Shown one piece after another: positions 25,083-34,242 of a stretch of DNA of 64,000 nucleotides (position 1 is its first letter; each line of letters opens with the position of its first letter). The stretch is from Glycomyces niveus (GTDB lineage: Bacteria > Actinomycetota > Actinomycetes > Mycobacteriales > Micromonosporaceae), in assembly GCF_017592475.1 (NCBI RefSeq), contig NZ_JAGFNP010000006.1, positions 6,995 through 70,994 of the forward strand, given 5' to 3'. Made by a program: the position numbers and the translations under genes. The notes under the pieces are model-generated. The model saw nothing but the letters and a program-made list of their open reading frames with translations. It searched no databases and had not been told where the DNA came from.

Positions 25083-26429
25083 ATGACCGCCCGCATCAAG
25101 GCCTTCTTCCGCCACCCCGCGCGGCTCATCCCGCTGGTCTTTCTGTCAGTGATCCTGAGCGGCACACTGCTGCTCCTGCTGCCGGTCTCCCAGACCGACG
25201 GGTACGTCACGCACTTCACCGACGCCCTCTTCACCGCGACGTCGGCCGTGTCGGTCACCGGCCTGGCCGTGGTGGACACGCCGTTTCACTGGAGCTGGTT
25301 CGGCGAGTTCGTGATCATGCTGCTCTTCCAGCTCGGCGGTCTGGGCATCATGACAAGCGCCGTCCTCATCGGGCTACTGGTCTCGAACAAGCTCGGGCTG
25401 CGGACCAAGTTGGCGACCCGAACCGAGATCAGCCAGGCCTTGAGCCTCGGCGACGTGAAGAACGTGCTGCTGCGGACCGTCGCCCTCTCGCTCGTCGTCG
25501 AGGCCGCCACCGCGCTCGTGCTCGCGATCCGCTTCTCCACGTACGGGTTCGGGCTCGGCGACGCGGTCTGGTACGGCATCTTCCACGCGGTGAGCGCGTT
25601 CAACAGCGCCGGGTTCGCGCTGTTCTCCGACTCGCTCATGAGCTACGCGACCGACTGGTGGATCTGCCTGCCGCTGTGCCTGAGCACCATCATCGGCGGG
25701 CTCGGCATGCCCGTGATCTTCGAGGTCACGCGCCGCAAGTGGGGCCGCAAGCAGTGGTCGGTGCACACCAAGCTGACCCTGGTCGGGTCGGGCGTGCTGC
25801 TGATCGGCGGGTGGATCGCGTTCCTGGCGTTCGAGTGGTCGAACCCGGCCACGTTCGGGCAGTGGCCCTGGTACGACCGGATCCTGCCGGCGTTCTTCCA
25901 GACCTCGATGGTGCGCGCGGCGGGCCTGAACTCGATCGACATCGGCGCGATGAACCAGGACTCGCAGCTGGCGTCGATCATCCTCATGTTCATCGGCGGC
26001 GGCTCGGCGTCGACGGCCGGCGGCATCAAGGTGGGCACGTTCTTCGTGCTGCTGCTCGTGATCTGGGCGGAGGTGCGCGGCGAGCCCGACGTGACAGCGT
26101 TCCGGCACCGCATCAACCCGTCCGTGGTCCGCGAGGCGCTCACCGTCGCGCTGGTGTACGTGGCCTGCAACGCCTTCGGGGTGTTCCTGATGCAGCGCTT
26201 CGAGCCGGACCTGGACCTGATGTCGATCATGTTCGAGGTCACGAGCGCGCTCGCGACGCTGGGCCAGTCCACCGGCGTCACCTACGACCTGTCCGAACCC
26301 TCCAAGTGGCTCTTGGCGATCGCCATGTACACGGGGCGCATCGGGCCGGTACTGTTCGCCGCGTCCCTCGCGCTGCGCTCGCGTCACCGCCTGTACCGAT
26401 ACCCGGAAGGACGGCCGCTCGTGGGCTGA
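25083..26429 (+). CDS. ktrB: Potassium transporter, TrkH/KtrB family
   Basis: This 448-aa channel-like transporter has four repeated pore segments. Visible filter-type stretches are SAVSVTGLAV, SAFNSAGFAL, SMVRAAGLNS and SALATLGQST; the last three resemble the Gly-containing filters of KtrB. The intramembrane loop region GGGSASTAGGIKVGT is also typical. It takes up K+ with Na+ dependence in characterised members. It is in an operon with ktrA, 1 bp apart. Turgor or K+ homeostasis fits the neighbouring compatible-solute importer. Confidence 0.92.
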   Translation: MTARIKAFFRHPARLIPLVFLSVILSGTLLLLLPVSQTDGYVTHFTDALFTATSAVSVTGLAVVDTPFHWSWFGEFVIMLLFQLGGLGIMTSAVLIGLLVSNKLGLRTKLATRTEISQALSLGDVKNVLLRTVALSLVVEAATALVLAIRFSTYGFGLGDAVWYGIFHAVSAFNSAGFALFSDSLMSYATDWWICLPLCLSTIIGGLGMPVIFEVTRRKWGRKQWSVHTKLTLVGSGVLLIGGWIAFLAFEWSNPATFGQWPWYDRILPAFFQTSMVRAAGLNSIDIGAMNQDSQLASIILMFIGGGSASTAGGIKVGTFFVLLLVIWAEVRGEPDVTAFRHRINPSVVREALTVALVYVACNAFGVFLMQRFEPDLDLMSIMFEVTSALATLGQSTGVTYDLSEPSKWLLAIAMYTGRIGPVLFAASLALRSRHRLYRYPEGRPLVG

Positions 26430-26539
26430 ACGGCCGACCGGTGGAGTGAGCCCCGCCTCATGCAGCCCTGAAAGCACAAGCGAAGATGGTCACCAGCACT
26501 CGCCGCAGCGCTTTCGCCCCTCAGAAAGGACGCCCCCCG

Positions 26540-28963
26540 ATGGCCCGTAAAAGCCGGCAGCGCACCAGTCGTCTCCCGATTCGGATGCAGCTGATGCTGC
26601 CGATCGCGGCGGCGCTCATGGGGATGCTGGTGCTCGGGCTCTTCCAGACGGTCACGGTGTGGGACGAATACCAGAACGCCACCGACGCGGAGGTCCTCGC
26701 GGAGCTCTCCGAGGGGCTCGACCTGGCCCTCGACCGGCACCAGGCCGAGCTGCGGCCGGTCGTCACCTCGATGATCAACGGCGGCGGCGGCCAGTTCGAC
26801 TCCGCGGTCGCCCGCCGCGAGACCGACGCCGCCTTCGATGCGCTGCAAGGGGCCTCGGACGCGGCCATCGCCCGCTTCCCCGAGCTCCGGGACGACCTGG
26901 GGGACCTGTTCGAGAAGGCCGGCGAGCTCGGGACCGCCCGCGTCGTCTTCGACGACATGGCCACCGGGGAAGCCGCCTACCTCGACGACGAGGTGACGGC
27001 GGCGTTCCAGACCTTCCGCGAGACCGCCGACCAGATCGTGGGCGTCGCCGCGATCCTCCCCCGCCTCGTGAACGACGCGCAGATCTCGGCGCACCTCGAC
27101 TCCCTGGCCGCGGTCATGCAGGCGGGCCGCATCGCCGGCTCGATCCAGTTCACCGTCACCGCCGACCTCGCGCTCCTGGAAGAGGAGGGCGCGGTCCTCG
27201 TCTCGCGCCAGACCCTCGGGCAGGTCGCGAGCCTCGCCGGGGAGTTCGACCAGCAGATCACCGAGTTCCAGGCGAACGCGTCCGCCGAGACCGCCTCGAC
27301 CTACCGGACCGCCATGGAGTCCCAGGAGGTCAAGGACGCGCAGACCGCGCTGGGCGTCTACCTGAACGGGAACATCCCCACCATCTCGCCGACCGCGTTC
27401 CTCGATGCGCAGGGCGCGATCGTCGCCTCGCTCGACACGACGCGGAACACGGTCATCAACTTCATGAAGGAAGACGTGAACCTCATGCGCGAGGCCGCCT
27501 CGCGCACGCTCCTGACGACGTTCGCGCTCGTGCTCGTGCTGGCCCTGACCTCGATCATCTCCGCGGCGATGCTGGCGCGGCGCATCAGCCTCCGCGTCGA
27601 CGGCGTCCGCGAGGCGACCCTGACCGCCGCGTACGACACGCTCCCGAAGACCGTGGCCGCGGTGTCCCAGGCCGCCAACGCGAACGAGGTCGACCGGCTG
27701 CTGCAGGCCGCGAAGCAGCAGACGGTGCTGCAGACCGACTCGCGCTACGCCGACGAGCTCGACTCCCTCGCCGAGGCGTTCAGCGCCGCCCACCACCAGG
27801 CGCTGCGCCAGACCGCGAACCAGGCCCTGCTGCGCATCGACGTCGAGGCGATGATGAAGACCCTCGCCCGCCGCGGCCAGAGCCTCATCCGCCGCCAGCA
27901 GCAGGTCATGGAGTCCCTCGTGGAGGGCACCTCCGCGACCGCGATCCCCGACGAGTGGCGCAGCGTCTACCACCTGCTGGCCCGCATGCGCCGCAACGAG
28001 GAGAACCTGCTCCTGCTCGCCGGCGGCGACCCGCAGCGCCGCTACAACCACCCGGCCGGGCTCGAGGCGATCATCCGCGACGCCGTGGCCGAGATCGAGG
28101 ACGCCGGGCGCGTCGTGGTCGAGAACCAGGTCGGGGCCCGGCTCGAGACCAAACCCGCCGGCGACCTCGTGCGCATCCTCGCCGAACTGCTCGACAACGC
28201 CGCGTCCTACTCGCCGCCGACCCAGTCGGTGCGGGTCACCTCGCGCCGTTCAGGTTCGGAGATCGTCATCTCCATCGCCGACGACGGCATCGGCCTCGCC
28301 CCCGAGCCGATGGCCGCGATCAACCGCCGCCTGGCCGAGCCGACGCAGCTCAACTCCGAACTCACCGCGACCATGGGCCTGCTCGTGGTCGGGCGGCTCG
28401 CAGCCGAGCACTCGATCAGCGTCCAGCTGCACTCCACCATGGGCAAGGGCACGCTCGCGCTCGTGCGCATCCCCGCGAGCGCGCACGCCGAGGACCCCGT
28501 CGGCCTCGCGCCCGCCGACCGCTCCGGGACGGCCGCGCAGCTCGCCCTCTCGGCGCGCGCCGCGAACCTGCCGGTGACCGGGACGGGCGCCGAGTCGGGT
28601 GCGCCGAGCGCCGTCGAGCCGATCGTCCCGCGGCCGCGCCGCGCCGGCTCCGTCCCCGAACCACTGCCTGTAGCTGGGACGACACTCAACGGCGGGAACG
28701 GATCCGCCGCCCCTGCGGGCCCAGCCGCCGAGACGCTGGATGTTACCTTCAGGAAAGTGAACCGAGCACTCGAAACCTCCGGCAGGGTCAACGGCGCGGA
28801 ACTGCCCCGCCGCGCACCCGGTTCCCGGCTGCTCCCCGGCTCCGTTCCCAGCTCGCGTTCGGGCGGCGGCGGAACCGACCTCGACCCTGCCGAGATCAGG
28901 GACCGGCTCGCCGGTTTCGCCTCCGGCATCGCGGCGGCCGCCGCGCACGAACAACGCCAATAG
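26540..28963 (+). CDS. Sensor histidine kinase with nitrate/nitrite-sensing (NIT-type) outer domain
   Basis: This 807-aa kinase has a first membrane helix (about residues 18-40), an all-helical outer domain of NIT type (about 45-310), a second helix (about 325-345), and then a linker. The phosphoacceptor-like helix is [21 protein letters not shown], and the ATPase has an N box [12 protein letters not shown] and a G box DDGIGLA. The C-terminal ~150 residues are Pro/Ala-rich and probably disordered. This layout and the roadblock gene just downstream match CvnA-CvnB of streptomycete conservons. I preferred ATG 26540 (AGAAAGGA upstream) over ATG 26486 in the same frame. The signal it senses is unknown. 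Confidence 0.85.
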   Translation: MARKSRQRTSRLPIRMQLMLPIAAALMGMLVLGLFQTVTVWDEYQNATDAEVLAELSEGLDLALDRHQAELRPVVTSMINGGGGQFDSAVARRETDAAFDALQGASDAAIARFPELRDDLGDLFEKAGELGTARVVFDDMATGEAAYLDDEVTAAFQTFRETADQIVGVAAILPRLVNDAQISAHLDSLAAVMQAGRIAGSIQFTVTADLALLEEEGAVLVSRQTLGQVASLAGEFDQQITEFQANASAETASTYRTAMESQEVKDAQTALGVYLNGNIPTISPTAFLDAQGAIVASLDTTRNTVINFMKEDVNLMREAASRTLLTTFALVLVLALTSIISAAMLARRISLRVDGVREATLTAAYDTLPKTVAAVSQAANANEVDRLLQAAKQQTVLQTDSRYADELDSLAEAFSAAHHQALRQTANQALLRIDVEAMMKTLARRGQSLIRRQQQVMESLVEGTSATAIPDEWRSVYHLLARMRRNEENLLLLAGGDPQRRYNHPAGLEAIIRDAVAEIEDAGRVVVENQVGARLETKPAGDLVRILAELLDNAASYSPPTQSVRVTSRRSGSEIVISIADDGIGLAPEPMAAINRRLAEPTQLNSELTATMGLLVVGRLAAEHSISVQLHSTMGKGTLALVRIPASAHAEDPVGLAPADRSGTAAQLALSARAANLPVTGTGAESGAPSAVEPIVPRPRRAGSVPEPLPVAGTTLNGGNGSAAPAGPAAETLDVTFRKVNRALETSGRVNGAELPRRAPGSRLLPGSVPSSRSGGGGTDLDPAEIRDRLAGFASGIAAAAAHEQRQ

Positions 28964-28974
28964 AAAGCAGCGAG

Positions 28975-29379
28975 ATGGACAACAAGGACAAGAACGTCGG
29001 TGAACTCGACTGGCTCCTGACCTCCTTCGTGGAGAAGGTCCCGGACGTCTCCGAGGCGCTCACGGTCTCCGTCGACGGACTCGCCATCGCCGCCTCGCGC
29101 GGCCTGTCGACCGACCGGGCCGACCAGCTCGCCGCCATCACCTCGGGCCTCGCGAGCCTGACGACGGGGGCGGCCAAGGTCCTCGACGCCGGCCGCATCC
29201 GCCAGTCCGTGATCGACATGGACGAGGGCGTGCTGCTCCTCATGGCCGTCGGCGACCGCGCCCAGCTCGCCGTCCTCGCCAACGCCGGCTGCGACCTCGG
29301 CCAGGTCGGCTACGAGACCGCCCTTCTGGTCAAGCGCGTCTACGCGGCGCTCGAGCCCGACGCCCGCGGCAGCCTGTAG
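28975..29379 (+). CDS. Roadblock/LC7 domain protein (CvnB-like)
   Basis: This 134-aa protein is a single roadblock/LC7 domain, with [21 protein letters not shown] near the start and the [23 protein letters not shown] strands. In conservons CvnB sits between a membrane kinase-like protein and a small GTPase (CvnD) with its partner CvnC. Here neither cvnC nor cvnD follows; ctaD comes next. It starts 11 bp after the kinase stop, with AGAAAGCAG upstream, and is surely cotranscribed. Confidence 0.88.
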   Translation: MDNKDKNVGELDWLLTSFVEKVPDVSEALTVSVDGLAIAASRGLSTDRADQLAAITSGLASLTTGAAKVLDAGRIRQSVIDMDEGVLLLMAVGDRAQLAVLANAGCDLGQVGYETALLVKRVYAALEPDARGSL

Positions 29380-29605
29380 CCGCACTGTAGGAGATTGCTC
29401 ACCCGCGGGCGCCGCACCCATCGGGCGTCCCGCGGGATCACTTCCCCCGAAACACCAGTCACGCATTCGACCTGCGACAACCACGATGAACGCTGCAGAC
29501 GGTCACGCACCGCCACGCCGCTAGTGCGTTGCCCCTCCGCATCGGCCCCCCTTCCCGGGGCTATGCTGCGTTCGCTACCTGGAAATGAATCATGGAGGCC
29601 CACAG

Positions 29606-31282
29606 GTGACCACGGTTGAGCCGAAGCTTGAGCCAACGCCTATCGTCGCGCGCCCCTGGCCGGTACGCCGGGAGCCCAACGGTTCCTGGCTCGCCCGCAC
29701 GCTCCGCACGACGGACGCGAAGCAGATCGGTCTGCTCTACTTCGTGACGTCCTTCGCGTTCTTCGCGATCGGCGGCGTCCTGGCGCTGCTCATCCGCGCG
29801 GAGCTGTTCCAGCCGGGCCTCCAGATCGTGTCCTCCGAGCAGTTCAACCAGCTGTTCACGATGCACGGCACGATCATGCTGCTGATGTTCGCGACCCCGA
29901 TCGTGTTCGCGTTCGGCAACTACCTGGTGCCCTTGCAGATCGGCGCGCCCGACGTCGCGTTCCCACGCCTGAACGCGTTCGCGTACTGGCTGTACCTGCT
30001 CGGCTCGATCCTCGCGGTCTCCGGCTTCATCACCCCGGGCGGCGCGGCCTCCTTCGGCTGGTTCGCCTACCAGCCGCTCTCGAACGCGGTCAACTCGCCG
30101 GGCATCGGCGCCGACATGTGGTTCGTGGGCCTCTCGATCTCGGGTATCGGCACCATCCTCGGCGCCGTCAACATGATCACCACGATCATCACGATGCGCG
30201 CCCCGGGCATGCTCATGTTCCGCATGCCGATCTTCACCTGGAACATCCTCATCACCAGCCTCCTGGTGATCCTGGTCTTCCCGATCCTGTTCGCCGCGCT
30301 CCTCGCCGTCATGGCCGACCGCCAGCTCGGCGCGCACGTCTTCGACTCCGAGACCGGCGGCGCGATCCTGTGGCAGCACCTGTTCTGGTTCTTCGGCCAC
30401 CCCGAGGTGTACATCGTGGCGCTGCCGTTCTTCGGCATCGTCTCCGAGATCTTCCCGGTGTTCAGCCGCAAGCCGATCTTCGGCTACAAGACCCTGGTCG
30501 CCGCCACCCTCGCGATCGCGGGCCTGTCGATGGCCGTGTGGGCCCACCACATGTACGCCACCGGCTCGGTCATGCTGCCGTTCTTCTCGCTCATGACCTT
30601 CCTGATCGCGGTCCCGACCGGTGTGAAGTTCTTCAACTGGATCGGCACCATGTGGAAGGGCCAGCTGACCTTCGAGACCCCGATGCTGTTCAGCATCGGC
30701 TTCCTGGTCACGTTCCTCCTCGGCGGCCTCTCGGGCGTCCTGCTCGCCAGCCCGCCGGTCGACTTCCACGTCTCAGACTCGTACTTCGTGGTGGCGCACT
30801 TCCACTACGTGCTGTTCGGCACCATCGTGTTCGCCGTCTACGCCGGCGTCTACTTCTGGTTCCCGAAGGTCGCCGGCCGCATGTACGACGAACGGCTCGG
30901 CAAGGTCCACTTCTGGCTGACCTTCATCGGCTTCCACACCACCTTCCTGGTGCAGCACTGGCTCGGCGCCGAGGGCATGCCCCGGCGGTACGCCGACTAC
31001 CTGGAGACCGACGGCTTCACGACGCTCAACATGATCTCCACGATCGGCGCGTTCATCCTCGGCCTCTCGACCCTGCCGTTCATCTGGAACCTCTTCAAGT
31101 CCTGGAAGACCGGCCGCGTCGTCGAGACCAACGACCCGTGGGGCTACGGCGGCTCGCTCGAGTGGGCGACCAGCTGCCCGCCGCCGCTGCGCAACTTCGA
31201 CCGCCTCCCGCGCATCCGCTCGGAGCGCCCCGTCTTCGACGAGAAGTGGGGCCACCTGGTCAAGGAAGTCAAGGGGCACTAG
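29606..31282 (+). CDS. ctaD: Cytochrome c oxidase subunit I
   Basis: This 558-aa haem-copper oxidase subunit has about twelve membrane helices. The metal ligands are visible: His in TMHGTIMLL (low-spin haem), HPEVYI (Cu-B His with the cross-linked Tyr), HH in WAHHMYATG (Cu-B) and HFHYVLFG (haem a and a3 ligands). It is the core of the aa3 branch that oxidises cytochrome c or the bcc-linked cytochrome and pumps protons. I chose the GTG at 29606 for the GGAGG 7 bp upstream; an ATG at 29585 lacks one. ctaC and ctaE are not in this window. Confidence 0.96.
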   Translation: MTTVEPKLEPTPIVARPWPVRREPNGSWLARTLRTTDAKQIGLLYFVTSFAFFAIGGVLALLIRAELFQPGLQIVSSEQFNQLFTMHGTIMLLMFATPIVFAFGNYLVPLQIGAPDVAFPRLNAFAYWLYLLGSILAVSGFITPGGAASFGWFAYQPLSNAVNSPGIGADMWFVGLSISGIGTILGAVNMITTIITMRAPGMLMFRMPIFTWNILITSLLVILVFPILFAALLAVMADRQLGAHVFDSETGGAILWQHLFWFFGHPEVYIVALPFFGIVSEIFPVFSRKPIFGYKTLVAATLAIAGLSMAVWAHHMYATGSVMLPFFSLMTFLIAVPTGVKFFNWIGTMWKGQLTFETPMLFSIGFLVTFLLGGLSGVLLASPPVDFHVSDSYFVVAHFHYVLFGTIVFAVYAGVYFWFPKVAGRMYDERLGKVHFWLTFIGFHTTFLVQHWLGAEGMPRRYADYLETDGFTTLNMISTIGAFILGLSTLPFIWNLFKSWKTGRVVETNDPWGYGGSLEWATSCPPPLRNFDRLPRIRSERPVFDEKWGHLVKEVKGH

Positions 31283-31295
31283 CGACGACATGAGG

Positions 31296-31325
31296 AAGAC
31301 CCGGGAGCGGCTGCTCCCGGGTCTT
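31296..31325 (+). terminator. Terminator after ctaD
   Basis: A 13-bp stem (AAGACCCGGGAGC and its complement) with a GGCT loop runs into TTTCTGC. It is a good intrinsic terminator. Confidence 0.8.
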
Positions 31326-31370
31326 TCTGCTTCCCGCGGAGGAAATATGCGCACAGTCGCGCACCGGGAC

Positions 31371-31399
31371 TTCCGCGCCCCGCGGGACCTCACTAGGAT
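31371..31399 (+). promoter_or_regulatory. Candidate leaderless promoter of pncA
   Basis: TTCCGC (31371-31376) and TAGGAT (31394-31399) are 17 bp apart, and the expected start nucleotide falls on the A of the ATG at 31406. No Shine-Dalgarno sequence is present, which agrees with a leaderless transcript. Confidence 0.45.
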
Positions 31400-31405
31400 C
31401 GGGGT

Positions 31406-31960
31406 ATGAGCCGGGCACTGATCGTGGTAGACGTCCAGAACGACTTCTGTGAGGGCGGGTCGCTCGCCGTCGCGGGCGGCGCGGCCGTCGCGGCGGGGGT
31501 CACCGAACTCATCGGGTCCACCCCGGGCCGGTGGGAGCACATCGTCGCGACCCGCGACTGGCACATCGACCCCGGCCTGCACTTCTCGGCCGAACCGGAC
31601 TTCCGCGACTCGTGGCCCCCGCACTGCGTGGTCGGCACCGCTGGCGCGGGCTTCCACCCCGACTTCGATCACACGGTCGCCGAGGCCGTGTTCGACAAGG
31701 GCGCGTACGAGGCTGCGTACTCGGGCTTCGAGGGCTCGGCGGGCGAGACGGGCCTGGCCGAGTGGCTGCGCGAACGCGGCGTCGACGCGGTCGACGTCGT
31801 CGGCATCGCCACCGACCACTGCGTCCGGGCCACCGCCCTCGACGCCGCCGCCGAAGGCTTCGAGACCACCGTGCTCCTCGAGTACACGGCCGCGGTCGCC
31901 GAAGAGACGAAGGCCAAGGCACTCAAGGAACTCGAAGAGGCGGGCGTGACCCTCGCCTGA
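31406..31960 (+). CDS. pncA: Nicotinamidase/pyrazinamidase, isochorismatase family
   Basis: This 184-aa amidase has the catalytic triad Asp9 (VVDVQNDF), Lys98 (VFDKGAYEAAYSGF) and Cys139 (ATDHCV). The metal site is Asp51, His53 and His59 in RDWHIDPGLHFS. It converts nicotinamide to nicotinate for NAD salvage and would activate pyrazinamide. It stands alone between ctaD and a convergent sigma-factor operon and appears leaderless. Confidence 0.93.
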   Translation: MSRALIVVDVQNDFCEGGSLAVAGGAAVAAGVTELIGSTPGRWEHIVATRDWHIDPGLHFSAEPDFRDSWPPHCVVGTAGAGFHPDFDHTVAEAVFDKGAYEAAYSGFEGSAGETGLAEWLRERGVDAVDVVGIATDHCVRATALDAAAEGFETTVLLEYTAAVAEETKAKALKELEEAGVTLA

Positions 31961-31973
31961 CCCCGTGACGTGA

Positions 31974-32008
31974 CGAGGCCCCCGCGAGCGGTGCTCGCGG
32001 GGGCCTCG
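31974..32008. terminator. Bidirectional terminator between pncA and the ECF operon
   Basis: A perfect 16-bp stem (CGAGGCCCCCGCGAGC and its complement) with a GGT loop lies in the 55-bp gap between convergent genes. Confidence 0.8.
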
Positions 32009-32015
32009 GTTGCGA

Positions 32016-32720
32016 TCAGCGGGTGGAATGCTCGGTCGGGAACTCGGTGCCGGATTCGCTGGGCTCGTCGTCGCCCGGGGTGGGCATCTCTTCGCCGATG
32101 GTGGTGGGTTCCTCTTCGGACGGGGACTCGGCGTCCTCCTCCGTGGGCTCCTCCTCGCCGATGGTCGTGGGTTCCTCGCCGGGCCAGGACTCCTCGGCCT
32201 CGGTGGGCTGCTCGCTCTCCTCGGTCGGCCGGTCGCTGGTGGGCTCCTCGCCGCAGGGCTCCTCGGTGGGCTGCCCGGACTCGGTGGGCTCGTCGCTGCC
32301 GTGCTCCTCCGAGGGTTCCTCGGCGGGTTCGGTGCCGTATTCGGCCTGCTCTTCGGAGGCGGGCGTGTCGTCGGTGGGCTCCTCGCCGCTGCCGGTGGGC
32401 TCTTCGCCGGGCCAGGACTCCTCTTCGCTGGGGCCGTCGGTAAGCCAGTCGCAGCCGGGCGTCTCGGTGACCTCGGAGGTCGGGCCGGAGTCGGCGGGGC
32501 CGGGACCGCTCTGGTCGGTCGCGGCGGCCTGCTGGAGGGCCCAGCCGCCGGGGACGGCGAGAACCGCGGCGGCGACGCCGGCGGCCGCGACGCGGACGGT
32601 GCGGTGGCGGCGCAGGCGGCGGCGCAGCTGCCCGGTGGTGGGCGGGCTGGTCTCGGCGGCGGTGGCCGCCGCGTACTGGTCGAACATGGCGCTCAACGGG
32701 TCGCGCTGGGGGGTGTTCAT
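32016..32720 (-). CDS. Single-pass membrane protein with Glu/Pro/Ser/Thr-rich outer region, coupled to an ECF sigma factor
   Basis: This 234-aa protein has about 43 cytosolic residues, including a basic GQLRRRLRRHRTVR stretch, then one membrane helix (about 44-66). The outer part of about 165 residues is nearly all Glu, Pro, Ser, Thr and Gly. It contains approximate repeats such as ESWPGEEPT (twice) and EEPTTIGEE (three times), plus two cysteines (GCDWLT, EEPCGEEP). The ATG overlaps the sigma-factor stop (ATGA), so the pair is coupled. Position and topology suggest an anti-sigma partner, but the short cytosolic part lacks a recognisable anti-sigma domain or HxxxCxxC motif. It could also be a cell-surface protein regulated by the sigma factor. 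Confidence 0.8.
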   Translation of the reverse strand: MNTPQRDPLSAMFDQYAAATAAETSPPTTGQLRRRLRRHRTVRVAAAGVAAAVLAVPGGWALQQAAATDQSGPGPADSGPTSEVTETPGCDWLTDGPSEEESWPGEEPTGSGEEPTDDTPASEEQAEYGTEPAEEPSEEHGSDEPTESGQPTEEPCGEEPTSDRPTEESEQPTEAEESWPGEEPTTIGEEEPTEEDAESPSEEEPTTIGEEMPTPGDDEPSESGTEFPTEHSTR

Positions 32721-33271
32721 CGTTGCTCCTCGAAGTCGGCGATGCGCAGGCGCTCGGCGAGCGCCGCTTTTCCTCGTGTCAGCCAGGAGCGGACGGTCGC
32801 TTCGGCGACGCCCTCCTGTTCGGCGATCTCCGCCGAGGTCATCCCGGCCATGTAGCGGAGGATGACGGCCTTGCGGTGGCGCTCGTTGAGTTCGGACAGG
32901 GCCTGCTCGAGGTCCAGCCGCTCGGGTCCGGGGCCTTCGGTGGTCGCGGGGTGCTGCCGGCGCAGGAAGCGGCGGACGACGGCGGCGCGGCGCAGCCGCG
33001 AGGTGGCCAGGTTCCAGGCGACCCGGCGCACCCAGGTGGCGGGGTTGTCGTAGGCGCTGATCGCGCCCCAGCGGGCGAGCGCCCGGCAGAAGGCCTCCGC
33101 GACCAGGTCCTCGGCCTCGGCGAGGTCGCCGACGTAGGCCCGGATCTGGGCGGTGACCTGGGCGACGTTCGCGGCGTAGAAGCCGTTGAAGTCCGCGCGG
33201 TCCGCGGACACGGTGTCGCCGGCGACAGTATGGGACACAGTGGACTGTTGCACCACGGGGCTCGCAGTCAT
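32717..33271 (-). CDS. ECF-type RNA polymerase sigma factor
   Basis: This 184-aa protein has sigma region 2 (about residues 28-95, with DLVAEAFCRALARW and NPATWVRRVAWNLA) and region 4 (about 125-178, with LRYMAGMTSAEIAEQEGV and TVRSWLTRGKAAL). There is no C-terminal extension. It resembles the SigE/SigM-type group often paired with membrane-bound partners. Its stop overlaps the start of the downstream membrane-protein gene. The promoter it recognises cannot be read from the window. Confidence 0.88.
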   Translation of the reverse strand: MTASPVVQQSTVSHTVAGDTVSADRADFNGFYAANVAQVTAQIRAYVGDLAEAEDLVAEAFCRALARWGAISAYDNPATWVRRVAWNLATSRLRRAAVVRRFLRRQHPATTEGPGPERLDLEQALSELNERHRKAVILRYMAGMTSAEIAEQEGVAEATVRSWLTRGKAALAERLRIADFEEQR

Positions 33272-33386
33272 CCGGTTCCTCGATTCCAGGGAAATGACGT
33301 GCGGTCGGGTTTGATCGCACTCTCCACACGAAGGACCCGGCTCCAGTGACGCAGCCGAACGCGAGTTTTTTCGGGTGAAACGGGGC

Positions 33387-34163
33387 TTACTTGCCGTAGC
33401 GGCGGTCGCGGATGGCGAACGACCGCACCGCGCGCAGGAAGTCGACCCGGCGGAAGTCGGGCCAGTTCGAGTCGCAGAAGTAGAACTCCGAATACGCCGA
33501 CTGCCACAGCAGGAACCCGGAGATGCGCTGTTCGCCGCTGGTGCGGATCACGAGGTCGGGGTCGGGCTGGCCGGTCATGTACAGGTGGCGGGCGATCGAG
33601 TCGGCGTCGAGGGACTCGGCGACCTCTTCGAGGCTGGCGCCGGTGGCGGCCTGCTCGAGGATGAAGGCGCGCACGGCGTCGGCGATCTCGCGCTGGCCGC
33701 CGTAGCAGACGGCGAGGTTGACCTGCATGCCGCGTTTGTCGGCGGTGCGCTGCTGGGCGCTCTTGAGGGCGGTCTGGTGGGCTTCGGGGAGGAGGTCGAG
33801 GGCGCCGACCATGCGCAGCTGCCAGGGCTGGTCGTCCTCGGCGAGTTCGCCGGCGAGCTCGTCGATGATGTCGAGGAGGGGGTCGAGCTGCTCTTTGGGG
33901 CGGGAGAGGTTCTCGGTGGAGAGGAGCCAGATGGTGACGTGCTCGACGCCGAGCTCGTCGCACCAGCCGAGGAAGCGCTCGATGTGCTTGGCGCCGGCGC
34001 GGTGGCCGTCGTTGGGGTCGGTCAGGCCCATGTCGCGGGCCCAGCGACGGTTGCCGTCGACCATGACGCCGATGTGCCGGGGCAGCGGCTGGCCGGTCAG
34101 CTCGCGTGCGAGCCGACGCTCGTAGATCCGGTAAAGCAGGTTCGAGATCGCCACAACCGGCAA
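33387..34163 (-). CDS. uppS: Isoprenyl transferase (undecaprenyl/decaprenyl or short-chain Z-prenyl diphosphate synthase)
   Basis: This protein of about 258 aa carries the cis-prenyltransferase blocks VMVDGNRRWAR (catalytic Asp), STENLSRP, CYGGQREI and DLVIRTSGEQRISGFLLWQSAYSEFYF split by the usual spacing. It condenses isopentenyl diphosphate units into the Z-polyprenyl carrier for cell-wall glycans; chain length cannot be told from sequence. The start is uncertain. I chose TTG at 34163 because GGGAG lies 7 bp upstream; GTG at 34154 or GTG at 34199 are alternatives. Confidence 0.92.
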   Translation of the reverse strand: MPVVAISNLLYRIYERRLARELTGQPLPRHIGVMVDGNRRWARDMGLTDPNDGHRAGAKHIERFLGWCDELGVEHVTIWLLSTENLSRPKEQLDPLLDIIDELAGELAEDDQPWQLRMVGALDLLPEAHQTALKSAQQRTADKRGMQVNLAVCYGGQREIADAVRAFILEQAATGASLEEVAESLDADSIARHLYMTGQPDPDLVIRTSGEQRISGFLLWQSAYSEFYFCDSNWPDFRRVDFLRAVRSFAIRDRRYGK

Positions 34164-34242
34164 TTGTAGGCTCCCGCCCGCACGCCGCCGCCCGCGCACG
34201 GTGCCGTGTGCGCGGGCGGCGGTGGCTGTGATCCCTGCGTGG

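Noticed and set aside
26659..29379. A 906-codon frame ending in the roadblock gene
   Set aside because: Only the terminal 134 codons match a protein family; the rest overlaps the kinase out of frame.
29380..29605. Promoter TTGCCC/TATGCT upstream of ctaD
   Set aside because: The spacer would be 27 bp, too long for a sigma-70-type promoter.
32040..32440. Repetitive DNA as a minisatellite or mobile sequence
   Set aside because: The repeats are in frame and encode the Glu/Pro-rich outer region of the membrane protein coupled to the ECF sigma factor.
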